Source: Lentzea xinjiangensis (GTDB taxonomy: Bacteria; Actinomycetota; Actinomycetes; Mycobacteriales; Pseudonocardiaceae). Taken from it: a DNA stretch of 64,000 nucleotides. The translations under genes were made by a program, and so were the position numbers. Each line of letters begins with the position of its first letter. Position 1 is the stretch's first letter. The DNA lies in the NCBI RefSeq assembly GCF_900110955.1, contig NZ_FOFR01000019.1:1-64000 (forward strand), read 5' to 3'. Shown here piece by piece: positions 56,230 to 64,000 of the stretch. The notes beneath the pieces were generated by a model, which saw nothing but the letters and a program-made list of their open reading frames with translations, did not search any database and had not been told where the DNA came from.

Positions 56230-57603
56230 AGTACGACAACGACAGGTTGTTATGCGGGTTCGTGTTCTGGTAGTTGATCTCTGTGTCGGTGGAGTTGGTG
56301 GCGGGTTGGTCTGCGGGCTTCGATGCGTTCTTGGGTCGGTTCGCGGGTCGGTTCCCGCGTGTTGAGTCGCGGCGGCGTATGCGTTGGTATGTCAGCGGTT
56401 TGCTGTCCGAGGTGGAGCGGAAGAACGGCTGGACGTTGGCGGAGGCCGCTGGTGACGCCGGTCCGGAGGGCATGCAGCGGTTGCTGAACTTCTGCGCCTG
56501 GGATACCGATGGGATGCGTGATGATGTGCGAGCCGCGGTGGTCGAGGCGATAGGCGATGCCGGGAACGGTGTGCTGATCGTGGACGAGACGGGATTTTTG
56601 AAGAAGGGCACCAAGTCCGCCGGGGTGGGCCGTCAGTATTCGGGGACGGCGGGGCGGATCGAGAACTCGCAGATCGGGGTGTTCCTGGCCTATGCCTCGC
56701 CGCGCGGGCGGGCGTTGATCGACCGGGAGTTGTACCTGCCGAAGGACTGGGCCGAGGACCGGGAGCGGTGTCGTGCGGCGGGAATCGGTGACGAGGTCGG
56801 GTTCGCGACCAAGCAGATGCTCGCCCGGCGCATGATTGAACGTGCGCTGCAGGCGGAGGTGCCGTTTGGGTGGGTGACCGCGGACGAGGTCTACGGCAAC
56901 GACACGATGTTCCGGCTGTGGCTGGAGAATCTGGACGTGCCGCATGTCGTGGCTGTGCAGAGGAACGCGGTGGCGGTGTCGTTCGAGTTGTTCAAGGTCC
57001 GCGTCCATCGCTTGATCGCCGAGCTGCCCGGCACGGCGTGGGAACGGCTCGCGGCCGGTGTGGGTGCGAAGGGTCCGCGGATGGCGGACTGGGCCGCGGT
57101 CGACATCCGTCCGCTGCGCAAACCGGGTTGGGGTCATTGGCTGTTGGCCAGGCGGAGCGTCTCCGATTCGTCCGATATCGCCTACTACATCTGTTTCGGT
57201 CCGGCCGACACCACTCTGCGGCGCCTGGTGGAGATCGCGGGAGCGCGGTGGGCGGTCGAGGAGTGCTTCCAGACCGCGAATAACGAGACCGGGCTGGACC
57301 ACTACCAGGTCCGCGGCTACCAGGCCTGGTATCGGCACGTCACACTGTCCATGACCGCACTGGCCTTTTTGGTGATCACCCGTGAGATCGCCAAAAAGGG
57401 GGATCCGCATCCGGCGCTGCCCATCCGCTGATCCCGTTGTCGGTCAACGAGGTTCGCCGACTGTGGAACCGGCTCGTCGCCCGCCTTGCCCACACCGTGG
57501 ATCACGTCCTGCACTGGTCGACATGGCGACGAACAAGCCAAACCCGTGCCCGGATCAGCCACCACAGAAAGCGCGGGTATCACGACCTGTCGTTGTCGTA
57601 CTA
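56229..57603 (+). mobile_element. IS701-type insertion sequence
   Basis: A 1375-bp element with perfect 19-bp terminal inverted repeats (tagtacgacaacgacaggt at 56229-56247, complement at 57585-57603). It carries a single transposase whose last codons run into the right repeat. It is not closely related in sequence to the IS701 element at 8221-9669. It truncates a P450 gene. Confidence 0.85.
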
Positions 57604-57604
57604 A
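56274..57604 (+). CDS. IS701-type transposase, frame break near the C-terminus
   Basis: The first frame (to 57431, 385 aa) holds the DDE core: VLIVDETGFLKKGTKSAGVG, PFGWVTADEVYGNDTMFRLW and EIAGARWAVEECFQTANNETGLDHYQVR. At about 57420 it leaves frame; the proper C-terminal tail (HPLIPLSVNEVRRLWNRLVA ... HHRKRGYHDLSLSY) continues in the next frame to a TAA at 57602-57604, on the inverted-repeat border. The catalytic residues are intact, so activity may persist with the altered tail; a programmed or erroneous shift is possible. Confidence 0.82.
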
Positions 57605-57736
57605 GGCGAGCTCTATGAATCCGGGCACGCTCAGCCGGGCCGATACCTGTGGGGATCGGCGCGCGCAGCCGGCGCGGAACGCGTCCTGCACGTCGCCATC
57701 ACCGCTCATGCTGGCTTCCCGGACACCACAGCCGCA

Positions 57737-57936
57737 CCGGAGAGCGTGCCGTCGACCCACTGGACGAACTTCAGCGGCGAGCCGCCGAAATGCACGCGGA
57801 CACAAGCCTGGATAGCACGCACATCGTGACCAGGCAGGAAGTCCCAATCGGACTTCTCGCCTCAATCGCAGGCGCACGGCCGCAGCAGGAACGCCTTCTC
57901 CTCGGGCAGTTCGCAGTAGCTGACAGGATTCTGTGA
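57737..57936 (+). pseudogene. C-terminal fragment of an unknown protein
   Basis: Natural text begins near 57739 (DPLDELQRRAAEMHADTSLD, STHIVTRQEVPIGLLASIAG, QERLLLGQFAVADRIL) and ends at TGA 57934-57936. The upstream part of the frame is noise, so the start is lost. Family not recognised. 57937-58206 holds no further gene apart from the read-through end of the DUF998-like gene. Confidence 0.35.
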
Positions 57937-58206
57937 GCCGTTGGCCACCGGTCCGGCTTGCCGATGTAAGCGTCGTAAACGGAGTGTCCGGCCTGCAGTG
58001 GCTGGCTCTCCAGCGCGATCATCGCCGTGCACAGTGACCGCGGTGATCTCGCCGAACGGACGACGGCTTCAGTCGTCGGTGCCGGCAACTTGACCGTCTA
58101 CCGCACGGTGAGCAGAAGCCTCGCCGGTCCGGGAACACTTCGCGGTGAAGACGGCCGTCGCGGCGACGAGCTGCCAGGTGGTGATCGCGTAGACGGAGCC
58201 GCGTTC

Positions 58207-58824
58207 CTACGTGCCGTTGTCGAACAGCAGGGACGTCCCGGAGGCGGTGGTGACGCCGAGCGCGAGCAGCGAGGTGATGCCGATGCCACCCAACGTGAAA
58301 CCGGCGAGCCGGGTGAAGCGGGCTACGGCGTGCTGGTGGAGCAGGAAAGCCAAGGCGACGGTGGCCAGGTTGCCGCCGAGGATCGCCATCACCGCACCGA
58401 TGGGGTGGAGAGCGGCGGTACCGCCGTCCGCCGCTTGCTGACCACTGTGGAAGGTGGCGACCAGGACGTTGCCGACCGCGTGCGCGGCCGCCAGCGCAAC
58501 GAAAGCAGTACGGCCCCGGCCGGCGGGCAGTGCCCGGGCCGCGAACACCGCGCCGAGCAGGAAGAACAGGCCTTGGTGCAGGAAGCCGAGGTTCATGACC
58601 TCCGCCAGCGGCGAGTCGACCGACCGCTCGTTCAGAGGGTCCTTCCGCACGGCGCCGAGATCGCTGATGTAGTTGCGCGCATAGCTGTAGTTCGGGAAAG
58701 CGGACGCCGCAACAGCCTCCGACAGCAGGTACCAGGTACTTCCCAACACCCACAGCGCCGCTGCGGTGATCAACGGCTCGCGTCTCAGCCCACCCGGCCA
58801 CGCCATCCTGCTCCTCAACCGCAC
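58207..58824 (-). CDS. DUF998-like membrane protein, ended early by a TAG stop
   Basis: 205 aa. Five hydrophobic segments are visible (LITAAALWVLGSTWYLLSEA, NLGFLHQGLFFLLGAVFAAR, AFVALAAAHAVGNVLVATFH, AVMAILGGNLATVALAFLLH, FTLGGIGITSLLALGVTTAS), with the DUF998 features NYISDLG near the N-terminus and the SGQQAADGGTAALHPIGAVM loop. The frame stops at FDNGT-TAG, but natural sequence goes on in the same frame (ERGSVYAITTWQLVAATAVF), the expected last membrane helix. It is therefore probably a nonsense-truncated form lacking one helix. Function of the family is unknown. Confidence 0.75.
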   Translation of the reverse strand: MRLRSRMAWPGGLRREPLITAAALWVLGSTWYLLSEAVAASAFPNYSYARNYISDLGAVRKDPLNERSVDSPLAEVMNLGFLHQGLFFLLGAVFAARALPAGRGRTAFVALAAAHAVGNVLVATFHSGQQAADGGTAALHPIGAVMAILGGNLATVALAFLLHQHAVARFTRLAGFTLGGIGITSLLALGVTTASGTSLLFDNGT

Positions 58825-58977
58825 CGATCACCCCCGTTGGAATCGGGCATCGACGGCACCCTGATCGCCGTGCCAACCCGTCCCAGGCGCCGATGGAGGC
58901 CGCCTGGGACGAGTCTGCGCCGAAGCGCGCCTAAGGGGTGGGAAGGCACGCTCCGGCGCGTGTGGCTGGCTTGGAGA

Positions 58978-59700
58978 TCAGCGGCGGCCGAGGCCCAAGT
59001 CCAGGTCGATGCCCAGGTCCAGGTTCAGGCCGAGCAGGCCGCCCTTCCACGTCTGGAAGGCGCCACAGGCGGCCGGCGAGGTGGCTTCCAGGGGCAGGGA
59101 CGGGTCCAGGTCGCTGGGCGCGCTGCCGTCGTAGGCGCCGCTGCGGTTGGGGTCGATGCCGTGTACGACCAGTACTGCCGTGCCGTTGCGGATGTTGGTC
59201 GCGACGTCGGCGGTCACTGTGATGGTGCGCCGGTAGTTGTAGGAGGTGCCGTCGGGCGTCGGGAAGCGGTCGATGGCCAGGCCGCTGGCGGGGCTGGTGT
59301 CGCCGTTGGTGGTCAACGAGGTGCCGATGTGGCCGTAGAAGGGGTGGCCTTCGATGGTGTTGACGATGCCGTCACCGCTGGTGTCGGCGCGTTGGGTGGG
59401 GCAACGCCCCTGTGCGCCGATGTGGATGTGCTGCGCGTGCGGGGCGTCGGCGAGCACGCCGCGCACCCGGAAGGCGATGTCGACCTGGTTGCCGCGCAGG
59501 ACAAGAGCTCCCTGCCCGAAAGCGCCGCTGTGATTGAGCTGCCGAAGCTGCACCTTGGCCACCGTGGTGCCACCGTCACGCCCGGATCCGGTGCCGTGAT
59601 CGCCCTCGTGAGCCGAGGCCACCGCGGGCGAGGCGAGAGCCATCCCCAGCGCGAGCGCAGGAACCGCCGCACGCAGTGCCTTCGTCTTGAACGCTGTCAT
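58978..59700 (-). CDS. CHRD-type secreted protein with Ca-loop motifs
   Basis: 240 aa. ATG 59700 is preceded by ggaacgaacg. Signal peptide KALRAAVPALALGMALASPA, cleaved at ASAHEG. CHRD-like body: TTVAKVQLRQLNHSGAFGQG, HAQHIHIGAQGRCPTQRADT, GDGIVNTIEGHPFYG, FPTPDGTSYNYRRTITVTA, VVHGIDPNRSGAYDG. Two stretches (DTSGDGIVNTIEG, DPNRSGAYD) resemble EF-hand/dockerin calcium loops. The C-terminus is an odd amphipathic tail, GLNLDLGIDLDLGLGRR, with no anchor. Homologous in layout to the anchored protein at 62381-63169, with a sortase gene between them. Confidence 0.82.
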   Translation of the reverse strand: MTAFKTKALRAAVPALALGMALASPAVASAHEGDHGTGSGRDGGTTVAKVQLRQLNHSGAFGQGALVLRGNQVDIAFRVRGVLADAPHAQHIHIGAQGRCPTQRADTSGDGIVNTIEGHPFYGHIGTSLTTNGDTSPASGLAIDRFPTPDGTSYNYRRTITVTADVATNIRNGTAVLVVHGIDPNRSGAYDGSAPSDLDPSLPLEATSPAACGAFQTWKGGLLGLNLDLGIDLDLGLGRR

Positions 59701-59950
59701 CGTTCGTTCCTTCCACAGGTGGATCGAAACGATCTGCCTTACAGAGTGCGTTCGGCGCCGAGCCCGCTCCAGATTGCCCCCAACCACGAGATAACCCGCC
59801 ACCGCGGACGCCGCAGCGGGAGGACGGAGCTGTACCCACGGCCCGATGTTTGCCAGTCCCACACACGGGAACTCGGCTCGGGAACTGCCTGATCGGGCCG
59901 AGCAGGCGACCGGCCAGTAAATCCCGGCCTCAATGAAAGTGGGAACGGCA

Positions 59951-60397
59951 ATGAACGTTCTGGGTGCCGTGGGCGTAGGACTGGCCGCGGGTCTAGTTGG
60001 CACGGCCGTGCTGACGATCTCTGAGACGGTCGAGGCGCGGCTGACGAAGCGTGAGGACAGCACTGTGCCCGGGCAAGTCGGGGCGAAGTTGTCCGGGCGT
60101 GGGGAAAACCCCGTAGTCGTGAAGCGGTTGAACGGGCCGGTGCACTGGGCGCACGGAATTACCTTGGGCGCGGTACGTGGTCTGATCGGACTTACCCCGC
60201 TGGGGCCGGTGTCGGCCACGATCGCGCACTATGCCGTGGTGTGGGGTGGCGACGTGCTGCTCTACCGCAGTCTCGGCATCGCTGAGTGGCCGTCGAAGTG
60301 GCAACGCCGGGAGCTGGTCACGGACCTGTTTCACAAGGGCGTCTACGCCGTCGCCACGGGGGTGGCATTCGAGTCGCTGCGACCCGCGGTCTCCTGA
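59951..60397 (+). CDS. small membrane protein, unknown function
   Basis: 148 aa; ATG 59951 has gggaac upstream (an earlier ATG at 59933 lacks a site). An N-terminal helix LGAVGVGLAAGLVGTAVLTI anchors it. Later hydrophobic stretches (GITLGAVRGLIGLTPLGPVS, YAVVWGGDVLLYRSLGIAEW, GVYAVATGVAFESL) suggest three or four membrane passes. It faces away from the CHRD gene across 250 bp. No family assigned. Confidence 0.65.
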   Translation: MNVLGAVGVGLAAGLVGTAVLTISETVEARLTKREDSTVPGQVGAKLSGRGENPVVVKRLNGPVHWAHGITLGAVRGLIGLTPLGPVSATIAHYAVVWGGDVLLYRSLGIAEWPSKWQRRELVTDLFHKGVYAVATGVAFESLRPAVS

Positions 60398-60760
60398 CGG
60401 CAGGAACCGCTGTCGGATCACAGCCACGACTGTGCGCCGACAACGGCTCGAGCCAAGGGCCGCACCTGGTGACAGCACCTCACGCGAGGACGGCAGTACG
60501 AGCAGACGAGCGTCGTCGGCCTGCGGGAACTTCGGGATCACGGGAAGACCGGCGATGCGAGCGACGCCGCGTACAGCAACGGGCGTCATTCCGGCCCGGT
60601 CGGCGACGGTGGCAACGCTGAGACATGGGCCGTGTGCTGTAACAACGTGACAGCGATCTGGGTGGGACCGCATCAGCCAGTCCCACCCAGATCGTAATCG
60701 CGCCGTACATGCAAGCACTGTGCACTCGCGGCTGGCCTGGGTCTGACGACGGTGTCCGCG
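60398..60760. other. no intact gene
   Basis: A minus-strand stretch (CLSVATVADRAGMTPVAVRG, VARIAGLPVIPKFPQADDAR near 60510-60630) looks like a helix-turn-helix remnant but has no clear start or continuation. Confidence 0.4.
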
Positions 60761-61366
60761 TCAGGAGGGCGGGTACGGGGTGTCGCGCAGCAGACGGGCG
60801 AGGTGGGCGGCGTTGGCCGCGAGGGTCTTCGTGGCGGCGCCGGTGGTGTCGGGTTTGGGGCCGGCCCGGTCGTAGTCCAGGGTCTGCATCGCTTCGCCGA
60901 CCCAGTAGGTGCCGCCCGCCGCGGGGATGGTGAACCCGACGTCGTTGAGCGCTTGAAAGACCTCGGCGGTGACGTGATGGGCCCCGTCCTCGTTGCCGAC
61001 CACACCCAGGACCGCGACCTTGCCGTAGGTGCTCAGGCGTCCGGCGTCGTCGGTTTCCGACAGCTCCGCGTCCAGCCGTTCGAGCACCATCTTGCACACG
61101 CTCGACGGCTGCCCCATCCAGATCGGGGTGGCGATCACCAGGATGTCGGCCGCCATGATCCGCTCGTGCAACCCCGGCCAGCCGTCACCGTCGCCCTCGT
61201 CGAGGCTCACCCCGAACCGCACGTCGTGATCCACCACCCGGACCAGATCGCCGTCGACATCGTGATCGGCCAACGCGGCGAGAATCTCCCGCGCGATCAA
61301 CTCCGAACTCGACCCGGCAGGCGACTTCTTCAACGAGCAACACAGCGCGAATGCGCGCAACGACAT
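60761..61366 (-). CDS. flavodoxin-family NAD(P)H-dependent reductase
   Basis: 201 aa. Flavodoxin-like fold: strand 1 RAFALCCSLKKSPAGSSSE binds FMN phosphate (CS.....S). ADILVIATPIWMGQPSSVCK is the typical A.PIW.G..S...K loop around the isoalloxazine. KVAVLGVVGNEDGAHHVTAE follows (GNEDGAH, as in multimeric WrbA/FMN-reductase relatives), then AGGTYWVGEAM. It likely reduces quinones or supplies FMNH2. Stand-alone gene; convergent or adjacent genes give no clear pathway. Confidence 0.82.
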   Translation of the reverse strand: MSLRAFALCCSLKKSPAGSSSELIAREILAALADHDVDGDLVRVVDHDVRFGVSLDEGDGDGWPGLHERIMAADILVIATPIWMGQPSSVCKMVLERLDAELSETDDAGRLSTYGKVAVLGVVGNEDGAHHVTAEVFQALNDVGFTIPAAGGTYWVGEAMQTLDYDRAGPKPDTTGAATKTLAANAAHLARLLRDTPYPPS

Positions 61367-61672
61367 CTCAGGCCTCCATGAACGTAGGTCTCGATCGTGT
61401 CATCGACTCGACCGGTACGCCTGTCGACGAGCCTGGGGGATCTCGGTCTCGTGTTCCGGAGTACGGCGACCTGCGGCGGGGCGGGCTGAGCTACACGGCG
61501 AACACGAAGCACATGACCGACCGTCCCGGTGGTGGCCTAGGAAAGCGTGCCGGGCGCGCGGCCACGCAAAGACCTGCCCACTCGGTTTCACGGCACACGG
61601 TCGCGACACCGGCCGTGCGGGTGTCGGTTGTGACGGGCACGACCGGTGACGTCATGTGCTGTCCGGTGTCGG

Positions 61673-62365
61673 TCAGGGGCGGGCGTTGATCAGCGTGGCG
61701 TAGGCCACGATGTTGTCGCGATAGCTGCTGCGTGAGCTGTCGAATTCGCCGCCGCAGGTGATGAGGCGAAGACCTGCGTGGTCGATCGCCCCGTAGACCT
61801 CGTCGGTCGGGAACGCATCCTTCGGGTACTGCTGCACCGATGTCACGGCGAACGTGGCGGTGCTGTCGTCCTCGCGACGGACTTCGATCTGGTCGCCCGG
61901 CCGGAGGGCTCCGAGCCGGTGGAACACGCCGGGTTCGCCCTTCCAGTCGACGTGGCCCGCGATGACCGCCGGCCCCAGCGCACCGGGGGTCGGGGCGCCG
62001 GTGTACCAGCCGGCGTCTTCGCCGTTGACGGGAACTTCCATCGCGCCGTCGTTCTGCAGACCCAGGTCCACCAGCTGGGAGGACACCGCCAAGGCGGGAA
62101 TGGTGATCTCGACCGGAGTGGCCGAGTCCATCAGCGGCCCCGTGGTCAAGGCGCGAGGTGCCTCGGGTGACGGCTGTGCTCGCGTCGAGGTGGTCGAGGT
62201 GGTTGATGTCGGTGGCGCGGCGGCTTGCCCGGCCGGTGCCGGCGGTGCCGCCGGACGGGCCAGCAGACCGAGCAGTAGCAGCACGACACCGATCACGGCG
62301 AGGCCGACGGCCGCCACCACGCCCCGGTGGGCGCGGCGACGGTCGCCGGAGGCTTGCAGGGTCAT
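61673..62365 (-). CDS. class F sortase
   Basis: 230 aa from ATG 62365 (a second ATG immediately upstream). N-terminal membrane anchor VVAAVGLAVIGVVLLLLGLL, then a Pro/Thr-rich spacer with TSTTSTTSTRAQ. The catalytic domain carries His in AVIAGHVDWKGEPGVF, Cys in RLITCGGEFD (TLxTC type) and Arg in SSYRDNIVAYA. It joins sorting-signal proteins to the cell wall or to each other. It is adjacent (16 bp) to the CHRD protein at 62381, whose C-terminus looks like a sorting signal, and so is probably its dedicated enzyme. Confidence 0.9.
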   Translation of the reverse strand: MTLQASGDRRRAHRGVVAAVGLAVIGVVLLLLGLLARPAAPPAPAGQAAAPPTSTTSTTSTRAQPSPEAPRALTTGPLMDSATPVEITIPALAVSSQLVDLGLQNDGAMEVPVNGEDAGWYTGAPTPGALGPAVIAGHVDWKGEPGVFHRLGALRPGDQIEVRREDDSTATFAVTSVQQYPKDAFPTDEVYGAIDHAGLRLITCGGEFDSSRSSYRDNIVAYATLINARP

Positions 62366-62380
62366 CACAGGGTGTCTCTG

Positions 62381-63169
62381 CTACTGCCGGCTGGTGCGTC
62401 GGCGCACCAGCGCCATCCCGGCCGCGCCGAGCAGCACGAGCCCGCCGGAGAGCAGCAGTGCCTGCCTGCCGGTGTCTGCGCTCGGACCGGATCCGGTCTC
62501 GACACCGCCGACCGGCACCGAGCCTGGAGCCGCGCCGGAGACCATGCCGCAGGTGGCCGGGTTGGTCGCCTCCTCCGGGATACCGTTGACCCCCAGCGAC
62601 TTGGCGAAGGTCGACTCGCCGAGAGCTTCCATGTCGTAGGTGCCGTTGCCGTTGACGTCGATGCCGTGCTGCACGACATGCAGGTCCTTGAGGTGTTCGA
62701 TGGTGCCGGCGGGCAACGCGCTCGCCTCGATGGTGCGCTCGTAGGTCAGCACGCCCTGGGCGTTGGCCATGGGCATGCGGTCCACCGCCAAGCCGCTGGC
62801 CTTGGTTGTGTCGCCCTGCGTGGTCAGCGAGACGAAGATGTCGCCGTAGGCGGGCAGACCTTCCTCGGTGTTGACGAACCCGTCGCCGTCGGCGTCAGCG
62901 GACTTGGTCGGGCACATGAAGTCGTGGCCCGACGCCGATCCGTGGATGTGCTGGGCGTGCGGCGAGTTGGGGGTCATCCCGCTCGCTTTGATCGACACCG
63001 TCAGCGCACCGCCGGCGGCCGGCGTCAGGGTGGCGGTGCCGGTGGCGCCGGTGCCGTTGAGGTCCTGCAACTGGATCTGGACCGCTTCCTGCTGGGCATG
63101 GGCGACAGGGCCGAACATCAACGCCAACCCCACCGCAGGCACTGCCAATAGAGCGTTTCGTGACTTCAT
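62381..63169 (-). CDS. CHRD-domain surface protein with C-terminal sorting signal
   Basis: 262 aa from ATG 63169. The signal peptide ends near VAHAQQ. CHRD body: VQIQLQDLNGTGATGTATLT, HAQHIHGSASGHDFMCPTKS, DADGDGFVNTEEG (EF-hand/dockerin-like loop), VVQHGIDVNGNGTYDMEALG and a paired Cys (ATCGMVS). The C-terminus PSADTGRQALLLSGGLVLLG ... VRRR is a sortase signal: a degenerate xxDTG motif in place of LPxTG, a hydrophobic helix and a basic end. It should be anchored by the sortase encoded just downstream in the same direction, as one operon. Confidence 0.87.
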   Translation of the reverse strand: MKSRNALLAVPAVGLALMFGPVAHAQQEAVQIQLQDLNGTGATGTATLTPAAGGALTVSIKASGMTPNSPHAQHIHGSASGHDFMCPTKSADADGDGFVNTEEGLPAYGDIFVSLTTQGDTTKASGLAVDRMPMANAQGVLTYERTIEASALPAGTIEHLKDLHVVQHGIDVNGNGTYDMEALGESTFAKSLGVNGIPEEATNPATCGMVSGAAPGSVPVGGVETGSGPSADTGRQALLLSGGLVLLGAAGMALVRRRTSRQ

Positions 63170-63915
63170 CGTCGAAGTACCTTCCGATCGCTCGAGTCTG
63201 ATACAGGTAGTTCGTCGTCGTCGGCGGATCGGTTCGGAGCAAAGACGGCAGGCACCCGGCCGGCGCCGCGACAACGCCTGGGCGCCAACCAACCCGACCG
63301 GAGCATCGAGTCGGGCAACCTTGGGGCGCTCCGCTCTCCCGCGCAGGGACGACCGGAGCGGCGGTACCACCCTGTTTCCGGCCACGCCGCCTGCGTCCGT
63401 GGCGCCGGGCACGTGCGCGTGAACACGGCAAGGCCGCTTTCGGGCGGACCGGCCGGCTCCGGCACGGGGAAAGTTGAAACTCTGCAGGAAGCGCGGCGGT
63501 TCGAGGAAGCCACGGAAGGACTGCACGCGTTCGGCGACGCGGCGGCCGGCGAGGGCGAAGATCAGCAGCGGGATGGCGGCGCCGACGGCGAACGTGAGCG
63601 TGAGGATGACGCAGATCCACGGCCACCACTCCTGACCCAGGCGTCGTGGAACGGGCGCTCTGGGTGCCGCCGGAGAAAAAGATGACGGGCAAACAAATAA
63701 CGGAGTGCTCATGTGGCAGAAGTGCCTGCGACATAGAGGAGTGAGTCGCAGTGACTGTCGACTGTGGATGGTGGCTTTCCGGCGCGGTATCTGCCCTGTT
63801 CGCGCGTGATCCGCAATCTCGTTGTAACAGATCGATAACCAGACCCATCCGTTCTCCGAGGGGCGGCGAATCACGAGCAACAACCTCCCCCGTTCACTCC
63901 TTGGAGATGTCCGTC
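63170..63915. other. spacer; possible small membrane protein remnant
   Basis: On the minus strand the CHRD frame stays open upstream. From about 63711 it reads MSTPLFVCPSSF, then a membrane segment EWWPWICVILTLTFAVGAAI and VQSFRGFLEPPRF before dissolving into noise. This may be a small single-pass membrane protein fused by chance. The right ~200 bp should contain the promoter of the lipoprotein gene at 63916. Confidence 0.4.
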
Positions 63916-64000
63916 ATGAACAAGACCGTCCGCAACACCGCTCTCGCCATCGGCACCGCTTCACTCGCGCTGTTCGGCGCGGCGTGCGGTTCGGGTGACA
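63916..64000 (+). CDS. lipoprotein, 5' end only (runs off the window)
   Basis: Only the first 28 codons are inside the window: MNKTVRNTALAIGTASLALF then GAACGSGD. This is a lipoprotein signal peptide with lipobox LFGAAC; the Cys would be lipidated after cleavage. ATG 63916 has ggag upstream with good spacing. Its place beside the CHRD/sortase genes suggests a cell-envelope role. Confidence 0.75.
   Translation, partial: MNKTVRNTALAIGTASLALFGAACGSGD

Noticed and set aside
1-64000. CRISPR arrays, rRNA or phage structural modules
   Set aside because: No spaced direct-repeat arrays, no rRNA-like conserved blocks and no recognisable phage head or tail genes were seen on reading through.

Overview
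The window is high-GC DNA with GTG starts, codon-paired overlaps (ATGA/GTGA), a Tat-exported tyrosinase cofactor, a chaplin and NarL/OmpR two-component pairs. This points to a filamentous actinomycete, most likely Pseudonocardiales (Saccharothrix/Lentzea/Actinosynnema-like); the genus is an inference. The density of insertion sequences, gene remnants and small secreted proteins is typical of a chromosome arm or accessory region.

Layout. 0-10 kb is an IS graveyard. It holds an intact IS5-type element, an IS630 remnant, a deleted IS3 and an intact IS701 element. The IS701 sits inside a large NACHT/STAND-like gene whose 5' end is already lost. Between these lie a 41-bp inverted-repeat cassette carrying a secreted acidic peptide, a small LuxR-type regulator, a decayed biotin carboxylase and a secreted protein. 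10-23 kb holds a glycine/tyrosine-rich protein, a NarL-type two-component system divergent from a UDP-GlcNAc 2-epimerase-like gene, a CPBP membrane protease, a LuxR ATPase fused to a transposase remnant, an intact IS110 element and an OmpR-type two-component system.

23-30 kb is metabolic: a melC1-melC2 tyrosinase operon, a WS/DGAT acyltransferase, a cytochrome P450 with a frameshift at its ExxR motif, a truncated geranylgeranyl-diphosphate synthase and an apparently complete class I terpene synthase. Together the last three look like a decaying terpene mini-cluster. 30-34 kb has small secreted proteins and a compact DksA-like protein.

34.2-41.1 kb is one large gene for a complete single-module type I polyketide synthase (KS-AT-DH-ER-KR-ACP-TE). 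41-56 kb mixes remnants (integrase, GAF, ECF sigma factor, PP2C phosphatase, a second PKS acyltransferase) with real genes: a chaplin, a Gly/Leu-rich secreted protein, a secreted-lipase-like hydrolase, a glycosyltransferase, and a STAS / SpoIIE phosphatase / RsbW-like ATPase set that resembles a partner-switching stress or development module.

56-64 kb begins with a second IS701-type element that truncates a P450 gene. It continues with a membrane-protein gene cut by a stop codon, two CHRD-type secreted proteins with calcium-loop-like motifs, a class F sortase between them, a flavodoxin-family reductase, and the start of a lipoprotein gene at the right edge. Several otherwise intact genes are broken by single-base shifts, so some pseudogene calls could be sequence errors. 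I saw no tRNA, rRNA or CRISPR array.
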